This document shows positions 1-6,507 of a DNA stretch of 20,611 nucleotides, piece after piece. This stretch comes from JBOGIF01 sp050742415 (GTDB lineage Bacteria > Actinomycetota > Acidimicrobiia > Acidimicrobiales > AC-14). The notes under the pieces were generated by a model. It had not been told where the DNA came from. It was given only the letters and a program-made list of their open reading frames with translations, and did no database searches. Both the position numbers and the translations under genes were made by a program. Within the stretch, counting starts at the first letter, position 1; every line of letters begins with the position of its first letter. The DNA lies in the NCBI GenBank assembly GCA_050742415.1, contig JBOGIF010000030.1, forward strand, positions 1 to 20,611, in the 5' to 3' direction.

Positions 1-546
1 CACAGGGACAGGCTCGGCATCGTTGGTGATGCCGACCAACCCGACGGCATGGTATTCACCGACGAACGGGGCCGAGAGTTGACACCGTGCGGCAAGCCCG
101 CGCCTCCGACCGGCCCAGCGCCCGGCAACTGGAAACACCCGAGGGGCGAGCCGCTTGACTACCGCTGGGTCCACTTCAATGAGCCGCCACCGATCATCCG
201 GGGCGCTTCGTACTCACCGGCCTGCTCCAACTCGCCCGCTCGAAGACCCACCATCCGGCCAGCAGTAGCAGGCTTCCAGCGGCTGCGAGGGGGGGAGGTC
301 AAGCGGGTGGAGCCGGTGCGGGGTAGGGCCGGGGTCTGGGTCACCGGAGGTGTGAACACCGTCGTCGGCACCGTGCGCGTAATCGTCAGGGTGACCCACT
401 TCCGGGGAAACCGCTCCCCCGCAGTTGGCCGGCCAATCCCGGTCATCTACCGCGCCCTTCTTGCAGCCGCGACGACGAGGCTACGCGTGTTGTCGGCGGG
501 CGCTACAGGGCTAGCAGCCAGCGATGGTGGGCGACCGGGGTGTTGA
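1..546 (+). CDS. 3' end of a probable DUF222/HNH-endonuclease family gene, tail probably aberrant
   Basis: The frame is open from the first base of the window, so the 5' end is missing. The first ~60 codons (to about position 185) read as a protein, with stretches such as DADQPDGMVFTDERGREL and GNWKHPRGEPLDYRWVHFNE. These resemble the C-terminal segment after the HNH motif in actinobacterial DUF222/13E12-type endonuclease proteins; that likeness is from memory, and the HNH motif itself is outside the window. After FNEPP the frame stays open for another ~120 codons, but the translation is low-complexity and Arg/Gly/Ala/Pro-rich, and the stop at 544-546 lies inside the antisense tRNA. The natural end was probably near 185-200 and has been lost by mutation or frameshift, or the family likeness is wrong. 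Members of this family are multi-copy and often decayed in actinobacteria. Confidence 0.45.
   Translation, partial: HRDRLGIVGDADQPDGMVFTDERGRELTPCGKPAPPTGPAPGNWKHPRGEPLDYRWVHFNEPPPIIRGASYSPACSNSPARRPTIRPAVAGFQRLRGGEVKRVEPVRGRAGVWVTGGVNTVVGTVRVIVRVTHFRGNRSPAVGRPIPVIYRALLAAATTRLRVLSAGATGLAASDGGRPGC
190..524. other. Stretch without a convincing gene
   Basis: No frame on either strand here gives a protein-like translation. The open plus frame is the tail of the preceding fragment. A 95-codon minus frame (159-446) is Thr/Pro/Arg-rich, shows no recognisable motif and overlaps the coding end of the fragment. No clear terminator is visible after the tRNA 3' end, and no repeat or transposon end was recognised. 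Confidence 0.4.
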
Positions 547-599
547 TCCCCGTACCTCTGCCGTGTGAAGGCAGCGCTCTACCGGTGAGCTAGTCGCCC
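525..599 (-). tRNA. tRNA-Val (anticodon CAC)
   Basis: The minus strand folds as a complete 75-nt cloverleaf. The acceptor stem is GGGCGAC/GTCGCCC, the D arm is GCTC/GAGC with GG in the loop, and the anticodon stem is CTGCC/GGCAG with loop TTCACAC (anticodon CAC). The variable loop has five bases, and the T arm is CGGGG/CCCCG around ATCAACA. The discriminator A and the CCA end are encoded (525-528 on the plus strand). The CAC anticodon reads GUG valine codons. The T loop begins with A instead of the usual T54 but keeps T55, C56 and A58. All stems are fully paired, so it is probably functional. Confidence 0.95.
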
Positions 600-601
600 G
601 A

Positions 602-619
602 GGCGGGCGCGAGCCCGCC
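602..619. repeat. Perfect 7-bp hairpin just upstream of tRNA-Val
   Basis: GGCGGGC, loop GCGA, GCCCGCC form a perfect inverted repeat whose edge is 3 nt from the mature tRNA 5' end. In the tRNA transcript it would lie in the 5' leader removed by RNase P. It has no T-run on either side, so it does not look like a standard intrinsic terminator. Confidence 0.6.
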
Positions 620-624
620 CACAG

Positions 625-630
625 ACGATA
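625..630 (-). promoter_or_regulatory. Possible -10 element of the tRNA-Val promoter
   Basis: On the minus strand this reads TATCGT (TAnnnT form), about 25 nt before the mature tRNA 5' end, just upstream of the hairpin. No convincing -35 was found at 17-18 nt spacing, so this is tentative. Confidence 0.25.
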
Positions 631-711
631 TCCGGCCGCGCCCCGGTACCATTCCCCGCCGACATCCGGCGCCGTCGCAGCAACACTGTCATCCAGGACC
701 GGAGGTACCAC

Positions 712-1266
712 TTGGTCAATCCGCAGTGGGCACAACCCGAGCCTCCCAGGCAGCGGGACCCCACCGCCCTGGCGATCGTCGCCCTGGTCTTCGCCGTGCT
801 GTCGCTGCTCCTTCACCTCGTGGCGTTCACGACGAGGTCCTGGCGTACGTCGTCGTCGTCGACTGGGGTCACCGCCGGTGCGACGCCCGTGAGCCCCTCT
901 CCCACCGCTCAGGCCGCCGCCAAGCCCGGGGCGCCGAGCTTCAAGCTCCAGCCGCTGCCGCCCGCCAACGCCCGGCACGGCCCGATCGACACTCTCTCCG
1001 CCTCGGGCACGGGTGACGCCCAGACACCTACCTTCACGCTCGCCACCGGCCAGGTCGGCGGCGGGATGAGCAACAACGGCGCCTACGCGGTGTTCTGGCT
1101 CGTGCCCGCCGGCCAGCCCTTCGACGGCGGTGCGACTCCCACGGCGAACTGCTCCTCTCCGTGCGCCAGCGGTGGATGGGCCGGAGGCGGCGTCAGCCCC
1201 GGCCGGTACTACCTCGTGGTGAGAGCCGACCGCGGCTGGACGCTCACGCTCACCGAGACCTACTGA
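712..1266 (+). CDS. Hypothetical single-pass membrane protein with extracytoplasmic domain
   Basis: The protein has 184 residues. The TTG start is chosen because GGAGGT lies at 701-706, 5 nt upstream. A short Pro/Gln/Arg-rich cytoplasmic N-terminus (residues 1-17) is followed by one hydrophobic helix (about 18-40, ALAIVALVFAVLSLLLHLVAF). A Ser/Thr/Ala/Pro-rich linker (about 45-75) then leads to a C-terminal domain of about 110 residues, probably outside the membrane, with two close cysteines (NCSSPC) that may form a disulfide. The order suggests an N-in, C-out anchored protein. I do not recognise the domain and assign no function. The GT4 gene starts 47 nt downstream on the same strand and may be co-transcribed. 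A short direct duplication spans the stop codon. Confidence 0.75.
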   Translation: MVNPQWAQPEPPRQRDPTALAIVALVFAVLSLLLHLVAFTTRSWRTSSSSTGVTAGATPVSPSPTAQAAAKPGAPSFKLQPLPPANARHGPIDTLSASGTGDAQTPTFTLATGQVGGGMSNNGAYAVFWLVPAGQPFDGGATPTANCSSPCASGGWAGGGVSPGRYYLVVRADRGWTLTLTETY

Positions 1267-1281
1267 CCCGGACCTACTGAC
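1257..1281 (+). repeat. 11-bp direct duplication spanning a stop codon
   Basis: GACCTACTGAC occurs at 1257-1267 and again at 1271-1281, a period of 14 bp. The first copy carries the stop codon of the upstream membrane protein gene. It looks like a small slippage duplication. Confidence 0.7.
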
Positions 1282-1313
1282 AGACTCCGCGGCCGGCGTG
1301 CTGGAATACGCCG

Positions 1314-2336
1314 ATGCGGATCGCCATCATCGCCCCGCCGTGGGCGCCCATACCACCGACGCTCTACGGCGGGATCGAGCAGGCAGTCGACGCCGAGGCA
1401 CGGGCCCTGGTCGACGCCGGCCACGACGTCCTCCTCTACACGACCGGGGACTCGACCTGCCCGGTGCCGCGCAAGTGGCTCCTCCCCGAGGCCGAGGGGC
1501 ACCGCATGGGGTTCACCGTTCCGGAGCTCCGCCACGTCATGGCCGCCTACGACGAGGTCCTGTCGGCGGGGACCTTCGACGTCGTGCACGACCACACCGT
1601 TCTCGGTCCCGTCTATGCGGAACGGTTCCCCGACCTGCCCGTGGTGAGCACGATCCACGGCCCCCTTCACACCGAGCTGGCCGACATCTACAGCCGCATC
1701 GGTGGCCGTGTCTCTCTGATCGCCATCTCCCACGCCCAGCGCAAACCTGCGCCGGAGGTGCCCATCGCCAGGGTGATCCACCACGGAGTGGACGCCTCCC
1801 GCTTCCCGATGGGCCGGGGCGACGGCAACTACTTCGTCTTCGTGGGACGTATGTCACCCGACAAGGGCGCCCACCGGGCGATCCGGGCGGCCCAGAAGGC
1901 GGGCGTTCGCCTCCTCCTCGCCGGCAAGTCGCGCGAGCCGTGGGAGAGGGCCTACTTCGAGTCGGAGGTGGAGCCCTACCTCAGCGACGACATCCGCTAC
2001 GTGGGCGAGGTACCCCACGAGGAGAAGCTCACCCTCCTGGCCGAGGCGCGGGCCACGCTCTTCCCTATCCGCTGGAACGAGCCGTTCGGGCTGGTGATGA
2101 TCGAGTCGCTCGCCTGCGGAACCCCGGTGCTGGCCTTCTCCGAGGGTGCTGCGCCCGAGGTGATCGAGGACGGTCGCACTGGCTACCTGTGCCGTGGCGA
2201 GTCCGAGATGGCCGAGGCGATCCACACGGTCGAGGCCATCGACCGGGGCGAATGCCGGGCCGCGGTGGAGGGCTACTTCTCGGTGGACCGCATGATCCGC
2301 GAGCACCTCGACCTGTTCGACAGGATCCGAGCCTGA
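1314..2336 (+). CDS. GT4-family glycosyltransferase
   Basis: The 340-residue protein has the two-Rossmann-domain GT-B layout of retaining glycosyltransferase family 4. The N-terminal acceptor domain opens with MRIAIIAPPWAPIPPTLYGG, where a Gly-rich loop follows the first strand, and carries the VVHDHT segment near residues 90-95. The donor domain begins near FVFVGRMSPDKG (about 175-185). It contains the E-x7-E signature EPFGLVMIE (E256 and E264), which in this family contacts the nucleotide-sugar, followed by SLACGTPV. The length is slightly below the usual 350-400. The donor and acceptor cannot be read from the sequence. The ATG start fits the N-terminal motif, although no clear Shine-Dalgarno is present. 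The gene ends 9 nt before the end of the convergent MscS gene. Confidence 0.9.
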   Translation: MRIAIIAPPWAPIPPTLYGGIEQAVDAEARALVDAGHDVLLYTTGDSTCPVPRKWLLPEAEGHRMGFTVPELRHVMAAYDEVLSAGTFDVVHDHTVLGPVYAERFPDLPVVSTIHGPLHTELADIYSRIGGRVSLIAISHAQRKPAPEVPIARVIHHGVDASRFPMGRGDGNYFVFVGRMSPDKGAHRAIRAAQKAGVRLLLAGKSREPWERAYFESEVEPYLSDDIRYVGEVPHEEKLTLLAEARATLFPIRWNEPFGLVMIESLACGTPVLAFSEGAAPEVIEDGRTGYLCRGESEMAEAIHTVEAIDRGECRAAVEGYFSVDRMIREHLDLFDRIRA

Positions 2337-2345
2337 CCAAGCCGT

Positions 2346-2963
2346 TCACGGGGCTGGCGGCGGCTTGGACGCCGCTCGCTTCGTGGAGTTGCCGACCTTG
2401 CGGATCTCGCCGTTGGGAACGAACCACACCGTGCCGTCGGCTCCCCGCAGCTGGGTGAGACGGAGGTTGACCTCCTCGACCGTGCCGGTCACCTCCGCGA
2501 TGGTGATGCTGTCGCCGATCCCGTACTGATCCTCCACGAGGATGAAGAAGCCGGACAGGAAGTCCTTCACGATGCTCTGAGCGCCAAAGCCGACGGCCAC
2601 ACCGACGATGCTGGCGCCAGCTAGGAGCGGCGCCAGGTTGAGGCCCACCTCGTCGAGCACGGCGAGCGTCCCGAAGGTCCACACCACGACGCGGACACTG
2701 CTGGCCACCACGCCGCCGAGGGTGACGGACCGCTGGGCCGCCCGCGCCGACCGCTCGCCGAACGGGGAACGGGTTCCGACGGACTCCACCGAATGCCGGG
2801 CGAGGCGCGCACCCACCCGGCTGAGCACCATCGTCAGCAGCAGGATGAGCAGGATCTTGAACGGCTGAGAGAGCAGCCACTCGATGGTGCGCGCCGGGAA
2901 GCCCTCGATGCCGAGACGCCCCAGGGCCTCGCACACCCAGTCGTCGCTCCCGCAGGTGGTCAC
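2346..2963 (-). CDS. MscS-type mechanosensitive channel, C-terminally short
   Basis: The protein has 205 residues from a GTG start. It has a hydrophobic helix at about 31-52, a second at about 80-103, and then the MscS pore and beta-domain region: an Ala/Gly-rich helix (APLLAGASIVGVAVGFGAQS), KDFLSGFFILVEDQYGIGD, and VPNGEIRKVGNSTK. This identifies an MscS-family channel, a turgor-gated inner-membrane pore. It stops about ten residues after the beta domain with a Lys/Pro/Ala tail, so the alpha/beta vestibule domain of full MscS (roughly another 80-100 residues) is absent. The stop lies 9 nt from the convergent glycosyltransferase gene, so nothing further is encoded. It may be a minimal channel or a truncated one. 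A TAnnnT box 7 nt before GTG suggests a leaderless transcript. Confidence 0.85.
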   Translation of the reverse strand: MTTCGSDDWVCEALGRLGIEGFPARTIEWLLSQPFKILLILLLTMVLSRVGARLARHSVESVGTRSPFGERSARAAQRSVTLGGVVASSVRVVVWTFGTLAVLDEVGLNLAPLLAGASIVGVAVGFGAQSIVKDFLSGFFILVEDQYGIGDSITIAEVTGTVEEVNLRLTQLRGADGTVWFVPNGEIRKVGNSTKRAASKPPPAP

Positions 2964-2970
2964 CGGGTTG

Positions 2971-2976
2971 ATGCTA
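2971..2976 (-). promoter_or_regulatory. Likely -10 box for leaderless transcription of the MscS gene
   Basis: The minus strand reads TAGCAT, 7 nt before the GTG start at 2963, which places the expected transcription start at or next to the start codon. This fits actinobacterial leaderless promoters. The gene's divergent neighbour starts at 2987, so both promoters must share or overlap this 23-bp gap. Confidence 0.5.
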
Positions 2977-2986
2977 GAGAAGGGGC

Positions 2987-5326
2987 GTGAGCGAAGGGAC
3001 CACGGTCGCCGAGATGCTGGCGGGCCGGCGCATTGGCGTGACCGGAGCCACGGGCTTCTTGGGCACCGCCCTCGTCGAACGGCTCCTTCGCTGCGTGGCG
3101 GGCTGCGAGCTGGTGCTGCTGGTGCGGGCCGGGCGGCGAAGCAGCGCCGAGAAGCGGGCTCGGCGGGAGCTGTTCGGCAATGACGCCTTCAACCGGCTAC
3201 GGGCACAGCTCGGCGCGGGGTTCGACGCCGAGGTCGCCCGGCGGGTGACAGTGATCGAAGGTGACGTGACCGTCGACGGCCTCGGGCTCGACACCGAGAC
3301 CAGGGCCCTCTTCGCCAGCTGCGACGCCGTCATCCACTCGGCTGCCCGCGTGAGCTTCGACTCACCGCTCGACGCCGCGGTGGAGGTGAACCTCCTCGGT
3401 CCCCTCCGGGTGCTGTCGGTGCTCCAGGAAACGGGTTCTAAGGCCCACCTGATCGCCGTCTCCACCGCCTACGTGGCCGGGAGCCGTCGGGGCCGGGCCC
3501 CCGAAGCCACTCTCGCCGCCACCCCGTTCAGCATCGACGTCGACTGGCGCGCCGAGGTGGTCGCCGCCCGCCGGGCCCGAGCCGACCTCGACGCCGAGAG
3601 CCGACGGCCCGAGCTGCTCACCCGGTTCTCCAAGGAGGCCCGTGCCGAGCTGGGCGCCGCCGGACTGCCCGTATTGTCGGCCAAGGCCGAGAAGCGCCGC
3701 GAGCAGTGGGTGGCCGACGCCCTGGTGGAGGCCGGGCGGTCGCGGGCCCGCTCGCTCGGCTGGCCCGACGCCTACGCCTACACCAAGGCGCTGGCCGAGC
3801 GGGCCCTGGTGGAGACCCACGGCGACGTGCCCGTCACGGTGCTGCGGCCCTCGATCATCGAGTCGGCGCTGTTGGAGCCCGAGCCCGGATGGATACGCGG
3901 GTTCCGCATGGCCGAGCCGGTGATCATCTCCTACGCCCGGGGCCTGCTCCGGGAGTTCCCGGGCATCCCCGAAGGCGTCGTCGACGTCATCCCGGTCGAC
4001 CTGGTCGTGGCCGCCCTGGTCACCCTCGCGGCCAAGGGGCCCGAGCCGGAGTCCGAGCCCGTCTACCACGTCGCCACCGGCTCCCGTAACCCGCTGCGCT
4101 ACCGCCGCCTGGTCGACTTGGTGCGCGAGTACTTCCGCGAGAACCCGCTCTTCGATTCCGACGGCCAGCCGATCGTGGCCCCGGAGTGGGCGTTCTCGGC
4201 ACGGGGCCGGGCCCAGCGCCAGCTCGAGCGGGGGGTGAAGACCCTGCACGCCGCCGAGCGGTTGGTGTCGTCGCTACCCGTCCGCGGCGCCCGGGCCGAG
4301 GTCAACGGCCGGCTGGAGGAGCGGCGGAACCAGGCCGAGCGGGCGCTCGACTACGTGCGGCTGTACGGGGCGTACGCCGAGACCGAGGCGGTGTTCGACG
4401 ACACCAGGCTGGCCGCGCTCTGGCAGAGCCTGGCGCCCGCCGACCAGGAGGCCTTCGGCTTCGACACGAGCGTGATCGACTGGCGCCGCTACGTGCAGGA
4501 GGTCCACCTGCCGTCGGTCGTGCGCCAGGCCCGGGTGCGGACCACCGGTGGGACCCGTGAGGGCCCGACCCGCTACCAGCGGGGCCGGCGCGCCATCCTC
4601 TCGCCCGGCCGCCACATCGCCGCCTTCGATCTAGAGAACACCCTCATCGCCTCTAACGTCGTCGACTCCTACGCATGGCTGGCGACCCGGCGGATGTCGG
4701 CCGACGAGAGGCTGAGGTTCGTCCTGCGGATGCTGGCTCAGGCCCCCGGACTGCTCGCCCTCGACCGCAAGGACCGGGGCGACTTCCTCCGCCACTTCTA
4801 CCGGCGCTACGACTCCGCCTCGGCCGAGACGCTGCGGGCCGACGCACGGGAGCTGTTCAGCGGGCTGTTGCTGCGCAAGTCTTTCCCGGCCGGGTTTCGC
4901 CGGGTGCGCGAGCACCGTCGCCTCGGACACCGGACGGTGCTCATCACCGGGTCGCTCGATTTCATCGTGGAGCCGTTGCGGCCGCTGTTCGACGACATCG
5001 TCTGCGCCCGCCTCGACCAGGACGACGGCCGCCTCACCGGCCAGCTCATCGACGGTCCACCCACCGGCGAGGCTCGGGCCCTGGCCATGGCCGCCTACGC
5101 CGACGCCGAGGGGCTGTCGCTCACCGAGTCGGTGGCCTACGCCGACTCCGCCAGCGACCTGCCGATGCTCGAGGCCGTCGGCCATCCAGTGGCCGTCAAT
5201 GCCGAGCCCAAGCTGGCGGCCATTGCGCGTAAGCGCGGTTGGCACATCGAGCACTGGACCAAGGCCCCGGGCGGGCCTCAATCGCTCCTGCCGCTCGCCC
5301 CTCCCCTCCAGGGGGCTCGGCGCTGA
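2987..5326 (+). CDS. Fused fatty-acyl-CoA reductase (extended SDR) and HAD-IB phosphatase
   Basis: The 779-residue protein has two domains. Residues ~1-480 form an extended SDR of the fatty-acyl-CoA reductase/male-sterility type. This has the nucleotide-binding GATGFLG (G20-G26), VIEGDVT, HSAARVSF, VSTAYVAG and the catalytic Y263-x3-K267 in YAYTK, followed by VLRPSIIES. Family members reduce acyl-CoA or acyl-ACP to aldehyde or alcohol with NADPH. Residues ~543-760 form a HAD subclass IB hydrolase: motif I DLENT (D548 nucleophile, E550 where Asp is usual), motif II in ITGSLDF, and motif IV D720-SAS-D724. It probably dephosphorylates a lipid-linked or soluble substrate. The GTG start follows AGAGAAGGGG; an ATG at 3014 (residue 10) is an alternative. 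It is the first gene of a tightly coupled series, and its stop overlaps the next start. Confidence 0.88.
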   Translation: MSEGTTVAEMLAGRRIGVTGATGFLGTALVERLLRCVAGCELVLLVRAGRRSSAEKRARRELFGNDAFNRLRAQLGAGFDAEVARRVTVIEGDVTVDGLGLDTETRALFASCDAVIHSAARVSFDSPLDAAVEVNLLGPLRVLSVLQETGSKAHLIAVSTAYVAGSRRGRAPEATLAATPFSIDVDWRAEVVAARRARADLDAESRRPELLTRFSKEARAELGAAGLPVLSAKAEKRREQWVADALVEAGRSRARSLGWPDAYAYTKALAERALVETHGDVPVTVLRPSIIESALLEPEPGWIRGFRMAEPVIISYARGLLREFPGIPEGVVDVIPVDLVVAALVTLAAKGPEPESEPVYHVATGSRNPLRYRRLVDLVREYFRENPLFDSDGQPIVAPEWAFSARGRAQRQLERGVKTLHAAERLVSSLPVRGARAEVNGRLEERRNQAERALDYVRLYGAYAETEAVFDDTRLAALWQSLAPADQEAFGFDTSVIDWRRYVQEVHLPSVVRQARVRTTGGTREGPTRYQRGRRAILSPGRHIAAFDLENTLIASNVVDSYAWLATRRMSADERLRFVLRMLAQAPGLLALDRKDRGDFLRHFYRRYDSASAETLRADARELFSGLLLRKSFPAGFRRVREHRRLGHRTVLITGSLDFIVEPLRPLFDDIVCARLDQDDGRLTGQLIDGPPTGEARALAMAAYADAEGLSLTESVAYADSASDLPMLEAVGHPVAVNAEPKLAAIARKRGWHIEHWTKAPGGPQSLLPLAPPLQGARR
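5310..5315 (+). promoter_or_regulatory. Shine-Dalgarno that supports a CTG start
   Basis: AGGGGG lies 7 nt before CTG at 5323, the optimal spacing. The next in-frame candidate, GTG at 5335, would have a 19-nt spacer. The site is inside the last codons of the preceding reductase gene. Confidence 0.55.
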
Positions 5327-6507
5327 AGGCCCTCGTGGTCGAACGGTCGCTGCCGCGCTACGCGGCGGCCCGTGTGGCCGGCTCGCTGACCCCAGGTCTC
5401 GGGGCGCGCGTCGGCCCGTTGGCGCTCTCCGAGATCGACGAGCCGGCGCTCCCCGGCCCGTCATGGGCCCGCGTCCGGCCGCGCCTGTCCGGTATTTGCG
5501 GCTCCGACCTATCGACGGTCGACGGGAAGTCGTCCCGCTACTTCGAGCCAATCGTGTCGTTCCCGTTCGTCCCCGGCCACGAGGTCGTGGGCGAGCTCGA
5601 CGACGGGTCCCGTGTGGTCGTGGAGCCGGTCCTCGGCTGCGCGGCGCGCGACGTCCACCCCCTCTGCGACGCCTGCTCGGAAGGGCGGATCGACCAGTGC
5701 GGGCGCGTCGCCTTCGGGCACCTGCGACCCGGCCTCCAGACCGGCTACTGCGCGGACACGGGGGGAGGCTGGTCGATCGCCCTCGCCGCCCACGAGAGCC
5801 AAGTGCACCGGGTGCCCGACGCCATGTCCGACGAGGCCGCCGTCATGGTCGAGCCCGCGGCGTGCGCCGTGCACGCCGCCCTCGCCGCGCCGGTCTACGG
5901 CGCCAGCGTCCTGGTGCTGGGTGCCGGCACGCTCGGGCTCTGCACGATCGCAGCCTTGCGCTCGCTCGCCACCCCTGGGGTGGTCATCGCCGCCGCCAAG
6001 CACGGGGAGCAGCGGAGCTGGGCCACCGAGCTCGGAGCCGACGTGGTGGTCGCTCCCGACGAGGTGCGCCGCGCCGTGCGCCGGGCGACGGGCTCGCTGG
6101 TCGTCGGCGACACCCTGTCCGGCGGTGTCGACGTGGTGGTCGACTGCGTCGGCAGCGCCACCTCCTTGGCCGAGGACCTCGCGGTGGTCAAGCCTGGTGG
6201 GACGGTCGTGCTGGTCGGCATGCCGTCGACCGTGACCGTCGACCTCACGCCGCTCTGGCATCGCCAGGTCAACCTCCGCGGCTCCTATGCCTACGGCGTG
6301 GAGCCGCCCGGCCCCGACGGCGCTGTGCCGCGCACATTCGACCTGGCGTTCGAGCTCGTGGCCAAGGCCCGCCTCGACCGCCTGGTCTCGGCCGCCTACC
6401 CGCTCGGCCGCTACCGTGATGCCATCGCCCACGCCGCCAACGCCGGTTCCCGCGGTGCGGTGAAGGTGGTCTTCGACCTGCGGCAGGAGAAGGGAAGAAA
6501 GCTTTGA
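5323..6507 (+). CDS. Zinc-dependent medium-chain alcohol dehydrogenase
   Basis: The protein has 394 residues if translated from CTG at 5323. That start is preferred because the translation then begins with KALVVERS, as related dehydrogenases do, and because of the Shine-Dalgarno 7 nt upstream; GTG at 5335 would cut that off. Visible features are the catalytic zinc ligand C59 in GICGSD, H86-E87 in PGHEVVGE, four structural-zinc cysteines (C106, C115, C118, C126), VEP at 177-179, and the Rossmann fingerprint GAGTLG (200-205). It oxidises an alcohol or reduces an aldehyde with NAD(P). Position after an acyl-CoA reductase suggests a fatty aldehyde/alcohol or a lipid-derived polyol as substrate, which is inference. 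It overlaps the upstream stop (CTGA) and the next start (TTGA). Confidence 0.88.
   Translation: MKALVVERSLPRYAAARVAGSLTPGLGARVGPLALSEIDEPALPGPSWARVRPRLSGICGSDLSTVDGKSSRYFEPIVSFPFVPGHEVVGELDDGSRVVVEPVLGCAARDVHPLCDACSEGRIDQCGRVAFGHLRPGLQTGYCADTGGGWSIALAAHESQVHRVPDAMSDEAAVMVEPAACAVHAALAAPVYGASVLVLGAGTLGLCTIAALRSLATPGVVIAAAKHGEQRSWATELGADVVVAPDEVRRAVRRATGSLVVGDTLSGGVDVVVDCVGSATSLAEDLAVVKPGGTVVLVGMPSTVTVDLTPLWHRQVNLRGSYAYGVEPPGPDGAVPRTFDLAFELVAKARLDRLVSAAYPLGRYRDAIAHAANAGSRGAVKVVFDLRQEKGRKL

Noticed and set aside
159..446. A 95-codon minus-strand frame near the HNH fragment
   Set aside because: No motif, Thr/Pro/Arg-rich, and it overlaps the part of the plus strand that looks coding.
602..619. 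Hairpin upstream of tRNA-Val as an intrinsic terminator
   Set aside because: There is no T-run on either strand, and no convincing gene ends just before it.
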